From assembly GCA_945889015.1 (NCBI GenBank), contig CAMDBL010000006.1:1-49232 (forward strand): 49,232 nucleotides of DNA. Direction: 5' to 3'. Positions 25,732-34,863 of this stretch are shown here, in pieces. The notes under the pieces are model-generated. The model saw only the letters and a list, made by a program, of their open reading frames with translations, searched no databases and was not told the origin of the DNA. Made by a program: the position numbers and the translations under genes. This DNA is from Devosia equisanguinis. GTDB lineage: Bacteria; Pseudomonadota; Alphaproteobacteria; Rhizobiales; Hyphomicrobiaceae. The stretch's first letter is position 1. Each line of letters begins with the position of its first letter.

Positions 25732-26490
25732 ATGACGGCGGAGACGATCGACTTTGCGGCGGGCGGGTACCGCTTCATCAAAGGCGTTTTCCAATATTCG
25801 GCAGGCGTCTCGGCGTTGCCGGGCCACCGTCTCGTGCGTGTCCGCTTCCGCGAGCCGGTGGCGCTGGTCGAAGGCTTCCAGCGAATAGAGGCGCACATCA
25901 AGGCTGCCGGCCGGCCGCTGACCTCCTTCGCCGCCTGCGAGCTGCGCTCTCCTGCTCCGTTCACAGATGAAGGTTTCCGCGCCTTCAACGAGGTCTATGT
26001 CGTGACGCTCGAAAAATGGGGCATCTACGTCGGCCAGACTCGCATCAATCCGGTCGCGCGATCCAACGTATGTCCCGAGATTTCGGGTCCGGCCGGCCCC
26101 TCGTTCCACGCCTTCACCTACACGGAGAGCGCACCGGGGGCTGCGCCCTCGTTCGTGATCGCGGGCAGTGGCGAGGCGGTGGAGGGCGGCGCCACCTATC
26201 GCGAACGCACCGTCCGCTATCGCGACACCAGCCCCGACGCCATGCACGAGAAGGCGCGCTATGTGCTCGGCGAGATGGAGCGGCGCATGGCCGCGTTCGG
26301 GTTCGGCTGGAAGGACACCACCGCCGCCCAGGTCTACACGGTGCACGACCTGCACCCATTCCTCGCCGGCGAGATCGTCCAGCGCGGTGCAGCCCGGCAT
26401 GGGCTGTCCTGGCATTACTGCCGTCCCCCGGTGGTCGACCTCGAGTACGAGATGGACTGCCGTGGCCTGGAACTCGAGCGCGTGATCTAA
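25732..26490 (+). CDS. CnbZ-like deaminase (2-aminomuconate / 2-amino-5-chloromuconate deaminase type, RidA-related)
   Basis: A 252-residue cytosolic protein. From memory it matches proteins named 2-amino-5-chloromuconate deaminase CnbZ, which release ammonia from 2-aminomuconates in nitroarene/aminophenol degradation. Conserved blocks: ETIDFAAGGYRFIKGVFQYSAGV, SFAACELRSPAPFTDEGFRAFN, NPVARSNVCPEI, AQVYTVHDLHPFLAGEIV and DLEYEMDCRG. The second half resembles RidA/YjgF folds. No ring-cleaving or nitroreductase gene lies in the window, so the physiological substrate may be another enamine. The ATG at 25732 follows GAGGAGGCAGGC. Divergent from the LysR-crotonase operon; convergent with the histidine kinase, with only 3 bases between stops. 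Confidence 0.65.
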   Translation: MTAETIDFAAGGYRFIKGVFQYSAGVSALPGHRLVRVRFREPVALVEGFQRIEAHIKAAGRPLTSFAACELRSPAPFTDEGFRAFNEVYVVTLEKWGIYVGQTRINPVARSNVCPEISGPAGPSFHAFTYTESAPGAAPSFVIAGSGEAVEGGATYRERTVRYRDTSPDAMHEKARYVLGEMERRMAAFGFGWKDTTAAQVYTVHDLHPFLAGEIVQRGAARHGLSWHYCRPPVVDLEYEMDCRGLELERVI

Positions 26491-26493
26491 CGA

Positions 26494-28449
26494 TCACGAA
26501 GTAACGAGGCGCTCCAGAGGAATTCTCATGCGGCAGCGCACGCCCTCGGGATCGAAATCGAGATCGACCTCGCCGCCGAGTTCGTAGACGACGGGCATGC
26601 GGATCACCCTGGTGCCGAACCCCGTGCGCTCGGGCGGCCTCACGGGCGGACCGCCCGCCTCCGTCCATGTCAGCGTGAGGATGTCGCGTGGCGATCCCAC
26701 GGCTGCGGGCGCCACCGACCAGTCGACGGCGACACGCCCGGTCGCCGACGACAGCGCGCCGTACTTGGCCGCATTGGTCGCCAGCTCGTGCAACACCATG
26801 CTCAAGGCCTGCGTCGCCTCGGCGGTGAGCTTGATCGCGGGGCCAGCGATGGTGATGCGTCCCGGCGCGTCATGGGCGTCCAGATGCTCCTTTGCCAGCA
26901 CGTCGAGGTCGACGCCCATCCAGTGCTCGCGACTGAGAAGCTGATGTGCGCGCGCCATCGAATGAATGCGGCCGCCGAGTCCGTCGATGAAGCCGTCGAG
27001 GTCGCGGGCTTCTGCCCGGGTGGACGTGATCAGCGACGTGATCCGCTCGAGCGCGTTCTTCACGCGGTGATCGAGTTCGGCGATCAGCAGCGCCTGATGC
27101 TCCTCGCCACGCCGGCGGTCGGTGATGTCCGTCATCACGCCGACGATGCGCACAGGATGGCTGTCCTCGTCGGTCTCGACGGTCCCGATGATCTCGATAT
27201 AGCGCCACACGCCATCCTTGCGACGAACGTGGATGACGGAATTCACGTCCCCCGCCAGCAGCGATCTCTGGCTGTCGGCGATCACCCGCTCCTTGTCGGA
27301 TGGATCGAGATAGTGATCGAGCACATCGACGAAGCTCAGGGCCCCGTCGGACTTCTGGTGCCCGAACAGCTCGAACATGCGATCGTTCTCCCAGACCGCG
27401 CGATCCTCCTTGATATGCCACTCGAACACGCCGAGACCGGCCGCCTGGGTCGCGATCCTGAGCCGTTGCTCCTTCGTCCGCAACTGCGCTTCGATCGCTC
27501 GCTGACTCGCCGTCAGCGCCGAGAACGCCAGCGCGCACATCGACAGGGACACCATCACCACCTGAGCGATGAAGATGCGCTCCGCCAGCGGCAACGAGTC
27601 CTGGCCCAGAGCCCCGTAGCCGTTGACCACGCAATAAACGATCGACAGCGCGATCACGAACGATCCGGTTGCCGCGAACATCGGGGGACAGCGCACCGCG
27701 AGCCACAGCAGCAGCGGAAACAAAAGGCCGAGCAGAATGATCGTCGCCCACCCCGCCTCCGCCGGCAGGCTCGAGAACTCGTGCAGGGCTGTCGCTGTCA
27801 GCACGACGAGGACAGCGAGGCCTTCGAGCGATCGGCGCAAGGTCAGCCGCTCGCGCACGGCACCCGGCAGCGCGATCAGCAGTGGCGCCAAGGTGACCAC
27901 ACCGACGGCGTCCGACTTGAGCCAGGTCATCCACAGCGTGCCGAGCGGCACCGGCACGCCGGCCACATGCACCAGCGCGATCGCCGCCGGTAAGGCTGCG
28001 ATCGTGGTCCCGATCAGGGCCGCCGCCAGGAAGCCGAAGACCTTGTCGAGCGAGTCGAGCGCGAACCTGCGCCCCTCGACACGCCACGGCCCTCGTTCGA
28101 CGATGAGTGCGACGAGCCGGCATTCGAGCGCATTGCAAAGCCCGAACACAATCGCGACGGCGAGCGGCGTGCCGAAGCCCACGTTGGCGGCGACCGTGGC
28201 CAGCAGCACCGCCGTGCAAACGCGGACCCACGCCGTCGTGCCCAGCGCGATGAGCGCGCCGGCCGCCAATCCGGAAGCCGGCCAGAACACCGCGATGCTT
28301 TCGGGTTGCACCCGCAGCACCAAGCTCAGCCGCGCCGCCAGATAATAGCCGACGGCGATCACCACCAGCTGCGCGATCGGCGATCCGACAGCGATACGAG
28401 CAGGTGCCGAGCGCGCTTCAACAGCCTGCTCCATGCCGGCGCTGGTCAT
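26494..28449 (-). CDS. MASE1-PAS-HWE sensor histidine kinase
   Basis: A 651-residue membrane sensor kinase. Residues about 20-310 are a MASE1 integral membrane domain with eight or so helices and the motif FWPASGLAAGALIALG. A PAS domain with PAC follows (about 325-445, ATQAAGLGVFEWHI...IVGVMTDITDRR), then an HWE-type dimerisation domain with phospho-acceptor His461 (ELDHRVKNALERI) and an HWE ATPase (VLHELATNAAKYGALS, GFGTRVI). HWE kinases are typical of Hyphomicrobiales and often sense light or general stress; no PAS cofactor-binding Cys is evident. No response regulator is adjacent. The ATG at 28449 has GGAGCAGGGACG upstream and lies 19 bases after the patatin gene stop, so the two are probably cotranscribed. 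Confidence 0.92.
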   Translation of the reverse strand: MTSAGMEQAVEARSAPARIAVGSPIAQLVVIAVGYYLAARLSLVLRVQPESIAVFWPASGLAAGALIALGTTAWVRVCTAVLLATVAANVGFGTPLAVAIVFGLCNALECRLVALIVERGPWRVEGRRFALDSLDKVFGFLAAALIGTTIAALPAAIALVHVAGVPVPLGTLWMTWLKSDAVGVVTLAPLLIALPGAVRERLTLRRSLEGLAVLVVLTATALHEFSSLPAEAGWATIILLGLLFPLLLWLAVRCPPMFAATGSFVIALSIVYCVVNGYGALGQDSLPLAERIFIAQVVMVSLSMCALAFSALTASQRAIEAQLRTKEQRLRIATQAAGLGVFEWHIKEDRAVWENDRMFELFGHQKSDGALSFVDVLDHYLDPSDKERVIADSQRSLLAGDVNSVIHVRRKDGVWRYIEIIGTVETDEDSHPVRIVGVMTDITDRRRGEEHQALLIAELDHRVKNALERITSLITSTRAEARDLDGFIDGLGGRIHSMARAHQLLSREHWMGVDLDVLAKEHLDAHDAPGRITIAGPAIKLTAEATQALSMVLHELATNAAKYGALSSATGRVAVDWSVAPAAVGSPRDILTLTWTEAGGPPVRPPERTGFGTRVIRMPVVYELGGEVDLDFDPEGVRCRMRIPLERLVTS

Positions 28450-28468
28450 GGTCGTCCCTGCTCCGATC

Positions 28469-30313
28469 CTATCGCTGACCAGCCAGCAGGGCATGCCCGC
28501 CGGCGTGGAGCCGTTGCAGCTCCGACTTCGCGAACGCATAGGCCGCCGCCCTCAGCTCCGTGTGCTTGTGCCAGTCGAGATGGCTCATTCCTTCGGGGAT
28601 CACCGGCTCGAGCAGAATATCGTCCGGCTCCATCTCGGTGGCGAGATTGCGGCGATAGAGCATCAGCGAGGCCATCAGCACCGATTGCGGGCTCGGCGCC
28701 GCCGGCAGCGCCCGCCGCCCGGCCCGCGTCAACGCCGACCACAGCAGTTGTCCGCGTGCCGGCAGGTCGCGATGCGAGACGGTGCAACGGTCGAGTTGCG
28801 GGACCTTGAACTCGATCACGATATTCGGCCCCCCTTTCAGCGCCCGCATCGCAGACAACGTTACGTTGTCGAGCAGACAGCCGTCGACCAGCATCTCCCC
28901 ATCGCGCGTCACGACCGGCGGCAGGAGCGCAGGGATCGCCGAACTCGCACGCACCGCTTCCCACAACGGCCCGCGCCGGATCGCCTCCAGCGTGCCATGG
29001 GTGAGGTTGGTCGCGACCGCGAAGTACGGCAGCCATAGGTCCTCGATGTCGACGGCGGTGAAATGCTCCTCGAGCGCGGCGTCGAACTCGCGGTGATCGA
29101 GCAGGCTGTAGAACGGCAGCGTCCAGCGGCGCATCGCCTTGCGGCGAACGAAGATGTCGTGCGTGCGCCGCTCGATCTCGTCGGGGGCCGTACCCAGTGC
29201 CAGTGCCGCCGCCATCGCCGCGCCGCCACTGGTTCCGCCCAGTGCGTCGATCTCGAGCCGGCATTCGCCCAGCGCCTCGAACAAGCCGATGTGGGCCGCG
29301 CAGAACGCGCCGCCGCCGCACGCGACCAACCCCACCGCGGAGCCGTCGATGTAGCGGAACAACCGCTCGTAGTCACCATCCTCCTCGACCGCGACGTGAT
29401 GGTGCATGCCCGCGAACGGCCGCCGGTCGAGCCACGACGCCGTGCCCGAGGTGATGGCGGAGCGCACCTCGTGCAGCAGCACCAGCCGCAGACTGTCGGG
29501 GCCGAGCAGACCGGCGGCGAAACGCTCGAGCGCATTGGGCTCGACGGCGGTTCCTTCCCCGGCTGTGGCCACGAGAAGCACCATGTCGGCCTGCCGGATC
29601 GCCTTGCGGGTCCAGTCTCCGAGCTCGTCGTCGGCGAGATAGATGACGTAGTCGTAGAGCTGCTCCAGCTCGTTGAACCAGGCCGTATCCTGCCGTGAAG
29701 TGAGCGGCACCACGCCGCCCGGGGGCCGCTGCCAGCCGTTGCCGTCGAGCACGATGGCATGCGCGCGACGCTCGAGCACGGATCTCAGGCGACGGACGAA
29801 ACGCTGGTCGAGCGGCCCGTCACCCGCCCGGCAGATCGCGATCGTCCTGGGTCGGCTGCGCGCGCGGCGCGACGCACCGGCGGTCGTATCGGCGAGCCGC
29901 ATCGCCAGCGTCGCCGTGATCGACCGCCAGATCGCAGGCGAGCGATCGGCGAGCTGCTCGAAGTCGTCGCGCGTCAGCTTCAGCACCAGGCTGTCGCGCT
30001 CGGCGCGCACGCTGGCCGTCCGATGTCCGCCCGCGAAGAACGCGATCTCGCCGATCGGCGTGCCCGGGCCGATTTCGGCGACCGGGCGAGACTGGCCGTC
30101 GAGCAGCACCTGGAAGCGGCCGGACATCACCAGGTATAGCGCATCGGCCTCCTCGCCCTGCCGCACCAGCATCTTGCCACGCGCGACCAGGATCGGCTCG
30201 AGCCGGCTGTCGATCAGCCGCTGATCCTCGCTCGACAGGTCGGCGAAGACGTCGATCGCCGCCAGACGCGACGGCTGCGACTGCGGCGGAACTCGGGGCG
30301 GCACTGGCGCCAT
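28469..30313 (-). CDS. Cyclic-nucleotide-binding-domain patatin-like phospholipase (NTE/RssA type)
   Basis: A 614-residue protein. Residues about 15-135 are a cNMP-binding beta-roll (FADLSSEDQRLID..., PIGEIAFFAGGHRTASVRAE in the phosphate-binding cassette position). Residues about 150-310 form an alpha/beta linker, and 320-530 the patatin domain: oxyanion ACGGGAFCAAHIG, nucleophile Ser362 in GGTSGG, Asp477 in VDGCLLDN. The layout is that of neuropathy-target-esterase-like lysophospholipases, active at the membrane face. The ATG at 30313 was chosen because the longer open frame upstream runs into rnpB antisense. It is upstream of and codirectional with the MASE1-HWE kinase. The catalytic dyad is intact; cyclic nucleotide control is inferred. 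Confidence 0.92.
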   Translation of the reverse strand: MAPVPPRVPPQSQPSRLAAIDVFADLSSEDQRLIDSRLEPILVARGKMLVRQGEEADALYLVMSGRFQVLLDGQSRPVAEIGPGTPIGEIAFFAGGHRTASVRAERDSLVLKLTRDDFEQLADRSPAIWRSITATLAMRLADTTAGASRRARSRPRTIAICRAGDGPLDQRFVRRLRSVLERRAHAIVLDGNGWQRPPGGVVPLTSRQDTAWFNELEQLYDYVIYLADDELGDWTRKAIRQADMVLLVATAGEGTAVEPNALERFAAGLLGPDSLRLVLLHEVRSAITSGTASWLDRRPFAGMHHHVAVEEDGDYERLFRYIDGSAVGLVACGGGAFCAAHIGLFEALGECRLEIDALGGTSGGAAMAAALALGTAPDEIERRTHDIFVRRKAMRRWTLPFYSLLDHREFDAALEEHFTAVDIEDLWLPYFAVATNLTHGTLEAIRRGPLWEAVRASSAIPALLPPVVTRDGEMLVDGCLLDNVTLSAMRALKGGPNIVIEFKVPQLDRCTVSHRDLPARGQLLWSALTRAGRRALPAAPSPQSVLMASLMLYRRNLATEMEPDDILLEPVIPEGMSHLDWHKHTELRAAAYAFAKSELQRLHAGGHALLAGQR

Positions 30314-30430
30314 GGGCGCTCCGGAGCGGGAACAACGATGGAGGGCTAGTGTATGTCGAATTGTGCCGGGGGATGAAGCTCGTTCCACGCTGGAAAGGTG
30401 AACGGGCATCCCCGTGGCCGCGGCGGAGCC

Positions 30431-30460
30431 TTGACGCGGCGGCAGCGAGGCCCCTATGTG
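30431..30460 (+). promoter_or_regulatory. Promoter of rnpB
   Basis: -35 TTGACG (30431-30436) and a -10-like CTATGTG (30454-30460) spaced 17-18 bases apart place transcription start about 7 bases on, exactly at the 5' base of RNase P RNA deduced from its P1 helix (30467). Confidence 0.65.
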
Positions 30461-30466
30461 CGCCTC

Positions 30467-30881
30467 ACCAGCCGGCTGGACGGTCGCTGCCGGACGTGGG
30501 GCTCGCGCCCCGCCGACGGTGGAGGAAAGTCCGGGCTCCATGGAAGCACGGTTGCGGCCAACGGCCGCCGGGGGTGACCCCAGGGAAAGTGCAACAGAAA
30601 ACAAACCGCCATCCCGCGAGCCTCGGCCCGTGGGCGGCAAGGGTGAAACGGTGCGGTAAGAGCGCACCGCGCGACCGGCAACGGAAGCGGCACGGTAAAC
30701 CCCACCGGGAGCAAGACCAAATAGGGATGGCCGGGAGCGGCGGCAACGCCGGCTCCAAGCCCGCTTCCAGGCCCGCCATCCGGGTTGGTTGCTCGAGGCG
30801 TCCAGCAATGGCCGCCCCAGACGAATGGCCGTCGCGGAGCTTTCGGGCTCCAGACAGAACCCGGCTTACAGGCCGGCTGGT
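30467..30881 (+). ncRNA. rnpB: RNase P RNA, bacterial class A
   Basis: Catalytic RNA of RNase P, which trims the 5' leader from pre-tRNAs. About 415 bases. The ends pair as helix P1 (ACCAGCCGGCTG near 30467 with CAGGCCGGCTGGT ending at 30881). Conserved cores are readable: GAGGAAAGTCCGGGCTCC near 30522, ACAGAAAACAAACCGCC near 30594, GGTAAACCCCACCGGGAGCA near 30695 followed by AGACCAAATAGGG, and AGACAGAACCCGGCTTACAG near 30852. It is transcribed divergently from the patatin gene and convergently with the PodJ-like gene. A strong terminator follows 15 bases on. Long protein-like frames across it on the minus strand are spurious. Confidence 0.97.
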
Positions 30882-30896
30882 AACATCCAATCAAGC

Positions 30897-30927
30897 AAAA
30901 AGGCCGGCATGCGATGCCGGCCTTTTT
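30897..30927. terminator. Bidirectional terminator between rnpB and the PodJ-like gene
   Basis: A perfect 14-bp stem AAAAAGGCCGGCAT/ATGCCGGCCTTTTT with a 3-base loop, so T-runs follow on both strands. It ends rnpB from one side and the minus-strand gene from the other. Confidence 0.95.
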
Positions 30928-30955
30928 CAGTTTCTGGTGTCGAGGAGCCGATGGT

Positions 30956-33900
30956 TCAACCCGCCGGGGTGTCGCCGTTGGCGCGCCCCTTCCAGGCCTC
31001 GCCCGCCGCATGCGCGTCGTTGACGAGCCGGTCGGCCAGCTTGGGCACGTAGGCGGAGACCAAGCCTTCTCCAGCCGCGATTTCAGAGGCCGAGAGTTTG
31101 GGGCGCAGGATGTCCAGGCGGCGGCGAGCCTCGCGGTCGCCGGAGCGGGCCGCGATCGAGAACCACTTGTACGCTTGCGGCAGATCCTTCTGCATGCCCA
31201 GACCGCTCTCGCACAGCACCGCGAGATTGTACTGGCTGTCGGCGAGGCCGCGCTCGGCCGCTTCCTTGAACCAGCGGCCGGCGGTGGCGTAGTCCGGACT
31301 GCCCGACTCCCGGCTCGCGCTGAGAACCGCGAGGTTGTGCATCGCTTTCACATGGCCTTGGTCGGCTGCCTGCTGATACCAGACCCGTGCGCGGGCAGCA
31401 TCCGCCTTCACCCCGAGACCGCGCTCGAACAGCGTGCCGAGGCGATACTGCGCCGGTGCATGGCTCTGGCTTGCGGCCCGCTGATACCAGCGCACAGCCT
31501 GATTGAAGTCCTGCGAAATGCCCTTGCCCTCGGCAAACCGCGCCGCCACCTCGAACTCGGCCGACGGATCGCCCTTGGCGGCCGCCTGGCGTAGCGAACT
31601 CGGCCCGATCATCAGTGGCGGCATCTCGTTGGCTGCCGCAGCGACCGATCGGGCCGCGGAAGGCGGGGTGTCCGCCAGCCTGGCCGCCTGCCCGTGCTGC
31701 GGCATGCCGTCGGGGGCATAGCCGATCGGGATCGAGCCGGTCTCCTGGATCGCGGCCGACTGCGCCTGTCCCAGACGCGTCGAGATATCGGCAACCCTCT
31801 GCTGCTCCTTGGCGCGGGCCACATCGAGCGGGCTCATCCCGCCGCCGTGCAGCGTGATGCCGGGAAACACCGCGCCGGAGGCCTTGGATTCCTGAACCAT
31901 GCCGCGTCCGCTGCCGAGATCGACGGGGCTCGAGAGCTCGTCGATGGCGGTCTCGGGCACGCTCTTGGGCAGGAACTCCTTCGGGATCGACTGGCGGCTC
32001 GGCTTTGGAGCCTCGGCAGCCTTGTCGGGCACCTTGACGATGGGCGCCGAGGGAGCAACCGTCACCGGCGGGGCCGGTGTCGGTGCAGCCACCGGAGCGG
32101 TCGGGGCGGTCACCGTCTTTTCGGCGGGCGCGAGCTGCGTGCTTGCCTTCGGATCAGTCACCGGTGCGGGAGCCTGCTTGCGCGGCATCAGCAGCAGCAC
32201 GGCCGAGCTCAACAACATCAAGGTGCAGGCGCCGACCATGATGCGCCGCGTCGACTTGCTGATGCCGCCAGTCGAAGCACCCCCATCGCGAGGAGGAGCA
32301 TTCTCCTGCGCAGCGGCGAGTTCCGCCTCGGCTTCGCGCTTGGCGGCAGCCGCCTGCATCGCCCGCCGGGCATCGGCGATCAACTGATCACGTGTGACGT
32401 CGGTGACCCGCATCTGCGGACGGCCATCGTCCGGCTTCGCCTGCGTATTGTCCTCGCCCTCGGTCGAAAGCTGGAACGGCTTGGCCTCGGAAGGCTGCAA
32501 GCTCGGCTCGATGCGCGAGCCCTTGTCCTCGGGTTGCGGCCTGAGATTGGCCGAGCCGTGTGCCCCCATGCCCAGTGCCGGCTGCACCCCCAGTGCGGAC
32601 GCCGTCGCGGGCGGCGCATAGTCCGATTCGGGATCCTGCCCGGCCGCGTTGGGTGAAAACTCGATCGCGTCGACCCGATCCAGCAGCCGGATCATGGCGT
32701 GCTGCATGGTGTCGAGCATGCTCGCGGTCTGCTCCTCGCCCTGACGCCGCTCGGACATGAAGGTGTCGAGCATGGCGCGCAGATCGTCGAGCCGCTTGCC
32801 GTCCTCGCTCGAGCCAGTGGCGGGCACGAGGCTCGACAGGCGTTGAGCCACCTGCTCGGCAGCCGCATGGGCGATGCGCTCGGCATCGACGCCGGCCGGT
32901 GAGCTTTGCTCCAGGATCTGCGACAGGCGCTGATCCGACAGCTTGTCCATCACCGCGTTGAGCTGCGCCTCGATCGTGTCGAGGCGCTGCAACTGGAGCT
33001 GGGCGCTCTCGACGTGATGGGCGAGCTCGTCGAGATGCGTCTCGAACTGCCTGAGGCCGTCGGTGTCGGAGCGGGAGGCGACGCCTTCGAGCACCGCGCC
33101 GAAGCGGCTCTCGAGCTGATCGAAGCGACCATACAGGTCGATGGGCGCCGGCTGCGAGCGCAACTCCAGCATCGACTGCTCGACGCGCGAGGCGATATCC
33201 GCGAACCTGGCCTCGAGCCAGTCACGCCCGAAATCGAGCACGGGCGTAGCGGGGGCGGGTTCGGCGGCAACCTGCTGCGGGGCGACCACGGGCGCCGACA
33301 GGGACTCGGCCTGATGGTACTTGGCCTCTGGCGGAATCGGCGCAACAGGCTCGTCGAGATCGTACACGGCACGCTGTGCCTCGGCCTGCGGCTCGAGGCG
33401 AGCCTTGCCCGCGAGGCTTTCATAGACCCGGGTCAACGCCTCGGCGGCCTCGATGTCCCATGGATGCGCCGGATCCCCCGGACGTGTCGAATCGACGAGA
33501 TCGAAGGGATCGATGTCAGCTGGCGACGTGCGGCGGACCTCGGCACTCAATGTTCCGCGCAAGGCCTCGGGCACTGCAATCGCCGAGCGAAGCGGCGCCG
33601 GCGCGGCCGATTCGGCCTGGCTCTGTGATGGGTGCGGGGCTGCATCGTGAAGCGGGTCGGCCGTCACGGAGGCCGTTGTGTCGTCGCCGTCGTGATCCGC
33701 CAGCCCGCGCATCTGCTGGGCGGCGCGTGTCTGCTCGGCATCATACCGCAGCGCCATCCGCTCGATCTCGGCGCGCGAGATGCGGCCGGCGATCTGGGTC
33801 AGCCCCTCCTCGATCCGTTCGAAATCGGGAACGTACTCGTCGGGAACACGTCCGCGAACGGAGCGCGCCTCGTGCCCCAGGCCCTCGAGACGCGCATGCA

Positions 33901-34057
33901 GCTCACGCAGCGCCTCCTCCTGGCGCCGGTCCGCGGCAGCGATCAAGGCGGTGATGTTCTGCAGGATGCTGGTGATCTCGCCGGGGGCGCCATCCCCGCC
34001 CTCGTGCTCGGCATCGTCCCTGTGCGTCTCGCGCAGTTGGACGTCGCTAGCCGACAT
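30956..34057 (-). CDS. PodJ-like coiled-coil / transmembrane / Sel1-repeat protein
   Basis: A 1033-residue protein. Residues about 30-120 and 380-560 are charged, helix-rich and coiled-coil-like, separated by an acidic Pro/Ala-rich stretch. One transmembrane helix lies at about 607-625 (MVGACTLMLLSSAVLLLMP), preceded by RR and followed by a Pro-rich linker. Four Sel1 repeats occupy about 820-985 (for example APAQYRLGTLFERGLGVKAD and ADSQYNLAVLCESGLGMQKD). This order (cytoplasmic coils, one span, periplasmic Sel1 repeats) is that of PodJ, the Caulobacter/Agrobacterium polar localisation factor. No C-terminal peptidoglycan-binding domain follows the repeats. The ATG at 34057 follows GGGAGAG. 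Role in cell-pole organisation is inferred. Confidence 0.85.
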   Translation of the reverse strand: MSASDVQLRETHRDDAEHEGGDGAPGEITSILQNITALIAAADRRQEEALRELHARLEGLGHEARSVRGRVPDEYVPDFERIEEGLTQIAGRISRAEIERMALRYDAEQTRAAQQMRGLADHDGDDTTASVTADPLHDAAPHPSQSQAESAAPAPLRSAIAVPEALRGTLSAEVRRTSPADIDPFDLVDSTRPGDPAHPWDIEAAEALTRVYESLAGKARLEPQAEAQRAVYDLDEPVAPIPPEAKYHQAESLSAPVVAPQQVAAEPAPATPVLDFGRDWLEARFADIASRVEQSMLELRSQPAPIDLYGRFDQLESRFGAVLEGVASRSDTDGLRQFETHLDELAHHVESAQLQLQRLDTIEAQLNAVMDKLSDQRLSQILEQSSPAGVDAERIAHAAAEQVAQRLSSLVPATGSSEDGKRLDDLRAMLDTFMSERRQGEEQTASMLDTMQHAMIRLLDRVDAIEFSPNAAGQDPESDYAPPATASALGVQPALGMGAHGSANLRPQPEDKGSRIEPSLQPSEAKPFQLSTEGEDNTQAKPDDGRPQMRVTDVTRDQLIADARRAMQAAAAKREAEAELAAAQENAPPRDGGASTGGISKSTRRIMVGACTLMLLSSAVLLLMPRKQAPAPVTDPKASTQLAPAEKTVTAPTAPVAAPTPAPPVTVAPSAPIVKVPDKAAEAPKPSRQSIPKEFLPKSVPETAIDELSSPVDLGSGRGMVQESKASGAVFPGITLHGGGMSPLDVARAKEQQRVADISTRLGQAQSAAIQETGSIPIGYAPDGMPQHGQAARLADTPPSAARSVAAAANEMPPLMIGPSSLRQAAAKGDPSAEFEVAARFAEGKGISQDFNQAVRWYQRAASQSHAPAQYRLGTLFERGLGVKADAARARVWYQQAADQGHVKAMHNLAVLSASRESGSPDYATAGRWFKEAAERGLADSQYNLAVLCESGLGMQKDLPQAYKWFSIAARSGDREARRRLDILRPKLSASEIAAGEGLVSAYVPKLADRLVNDAHAAGEAWKGRANGDTPAG

Positions 34058-34386
34058 TTCAGCTCTCCCGCTCCAGCAGTCGGTGGTCTTCACCCGAGCC
34101 GGCGGCCAGGGATCCGCGGGACGATCAGTCCCTTCCCCTCCAGCCGGCACTGGCGCAATCTCGAGGGTCCGATGCGAAACGGGAGCAGACCGTGGAACGA
34201 CGTTGTCTGCTTCGTGGTAAACGATCGGTAAACTCGTTCAGTCGAGCAAGGACAGCCCGTCGGCCCAAATTGCTCGGAAATGGCCAAACCAAGCGATTCG
34301 CAATGAAGTCAACGGCTTGTACGGCTGTTTTTTCGCCTCGATTTAGTGGCATTGTCGCCACCGGTGGTGGCTCGTGGAGGCGCGGA

Positions 34387-34863
34387 ATGATTCGACGGAC
34401 GATCGCGGCGGCAGGCATGCCGGCCCTGGCTCTGATACTGGCGACGGCATCGGCGTCGGCCCAGCCGGCAGAGAGGCCGGCACGCTTCAGCATGGCGCCC
34501 GCCGACGGCGGCGGCTTCGTCCGTCTCGATACCGACACCGGTGCGATGGCGATCTGCCAGCGGGCCGGCAACGAGTGGGCCTGCCGCGACATGCAGGACA
34601 ACGGCCGCCAGGTGCTGCAGGAGCGCGATCGGCTGATGGCCGAGAACAAGCAATTGAAGTCGGAAATCAAGCGGCTCGAGGATCTCGTCGTCGCCAACAC
34701 CAACCGAGGCCCCGACTCCAAGAACGACCGGCACGCCGAGCGCTTCAATCTGCCGAGCGAGGAGGAGGTCGACAAGGCGCTGAGCTATGTCGAGCGGATG
34801 TTCAAGAAGTTCCGCGACAAGATGAAGGAACTGGAGGGCAATCGCGGCGCCACGCCGTTGTGA
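34387..34863 (+). CDS. Exported small coiled-coil protein, unknown
   Basis: A 158-residue protein with a signal peptide (about residues 1-26, ending ASASAQP). A short conserved-looking domain FSMAPADGGGFVRLDTDTGAMAICQRAGNEWACRDM follows, with two Cys that could form a disulfide. Then comes a coiled coil (about 77-102, QERDRLMAENKQLKSEIKRLE) and a charged helical tail (VDKALSYVERMFKKFRDKMKEL). Similar uncharacterised proteins occur across Hyphomicrobiales. I chose the ATG at 34387 because the signal peptide starts there. Its stop overlaps the GTG start of the YjbQ-family gene (GTGA), so the two are translationally coupled. Function unknown; probably periplasmic or membrane-associated. Confidence 0.8.
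   Translation: MIRRTIAAAGMPALALILATASASAQPAERPARFSMAPADGGGFVRLDTDTGAMAICQRAGNEWACRDMQDNGRQVLQERDRLMAENKQLKSEIKRLEDLVVANTNRGPDSKNDRHAERFNLPSEEEVDKALSYVERMFKKFRDKMKELEGNRGATPL

Noticed and set aside
26870-28231. 453-codon minus-strand frame inside the histidine kinase gene
   Set aside because: Another frame of the same strand; the kinase frame carries all domain motifs.
28469-30808. Extension of the patatin frame to 779 codons
   Set aside because: The extra N-terminus is antisense to rnpB; the cNMP domain starts cleanly after ATG 30313.
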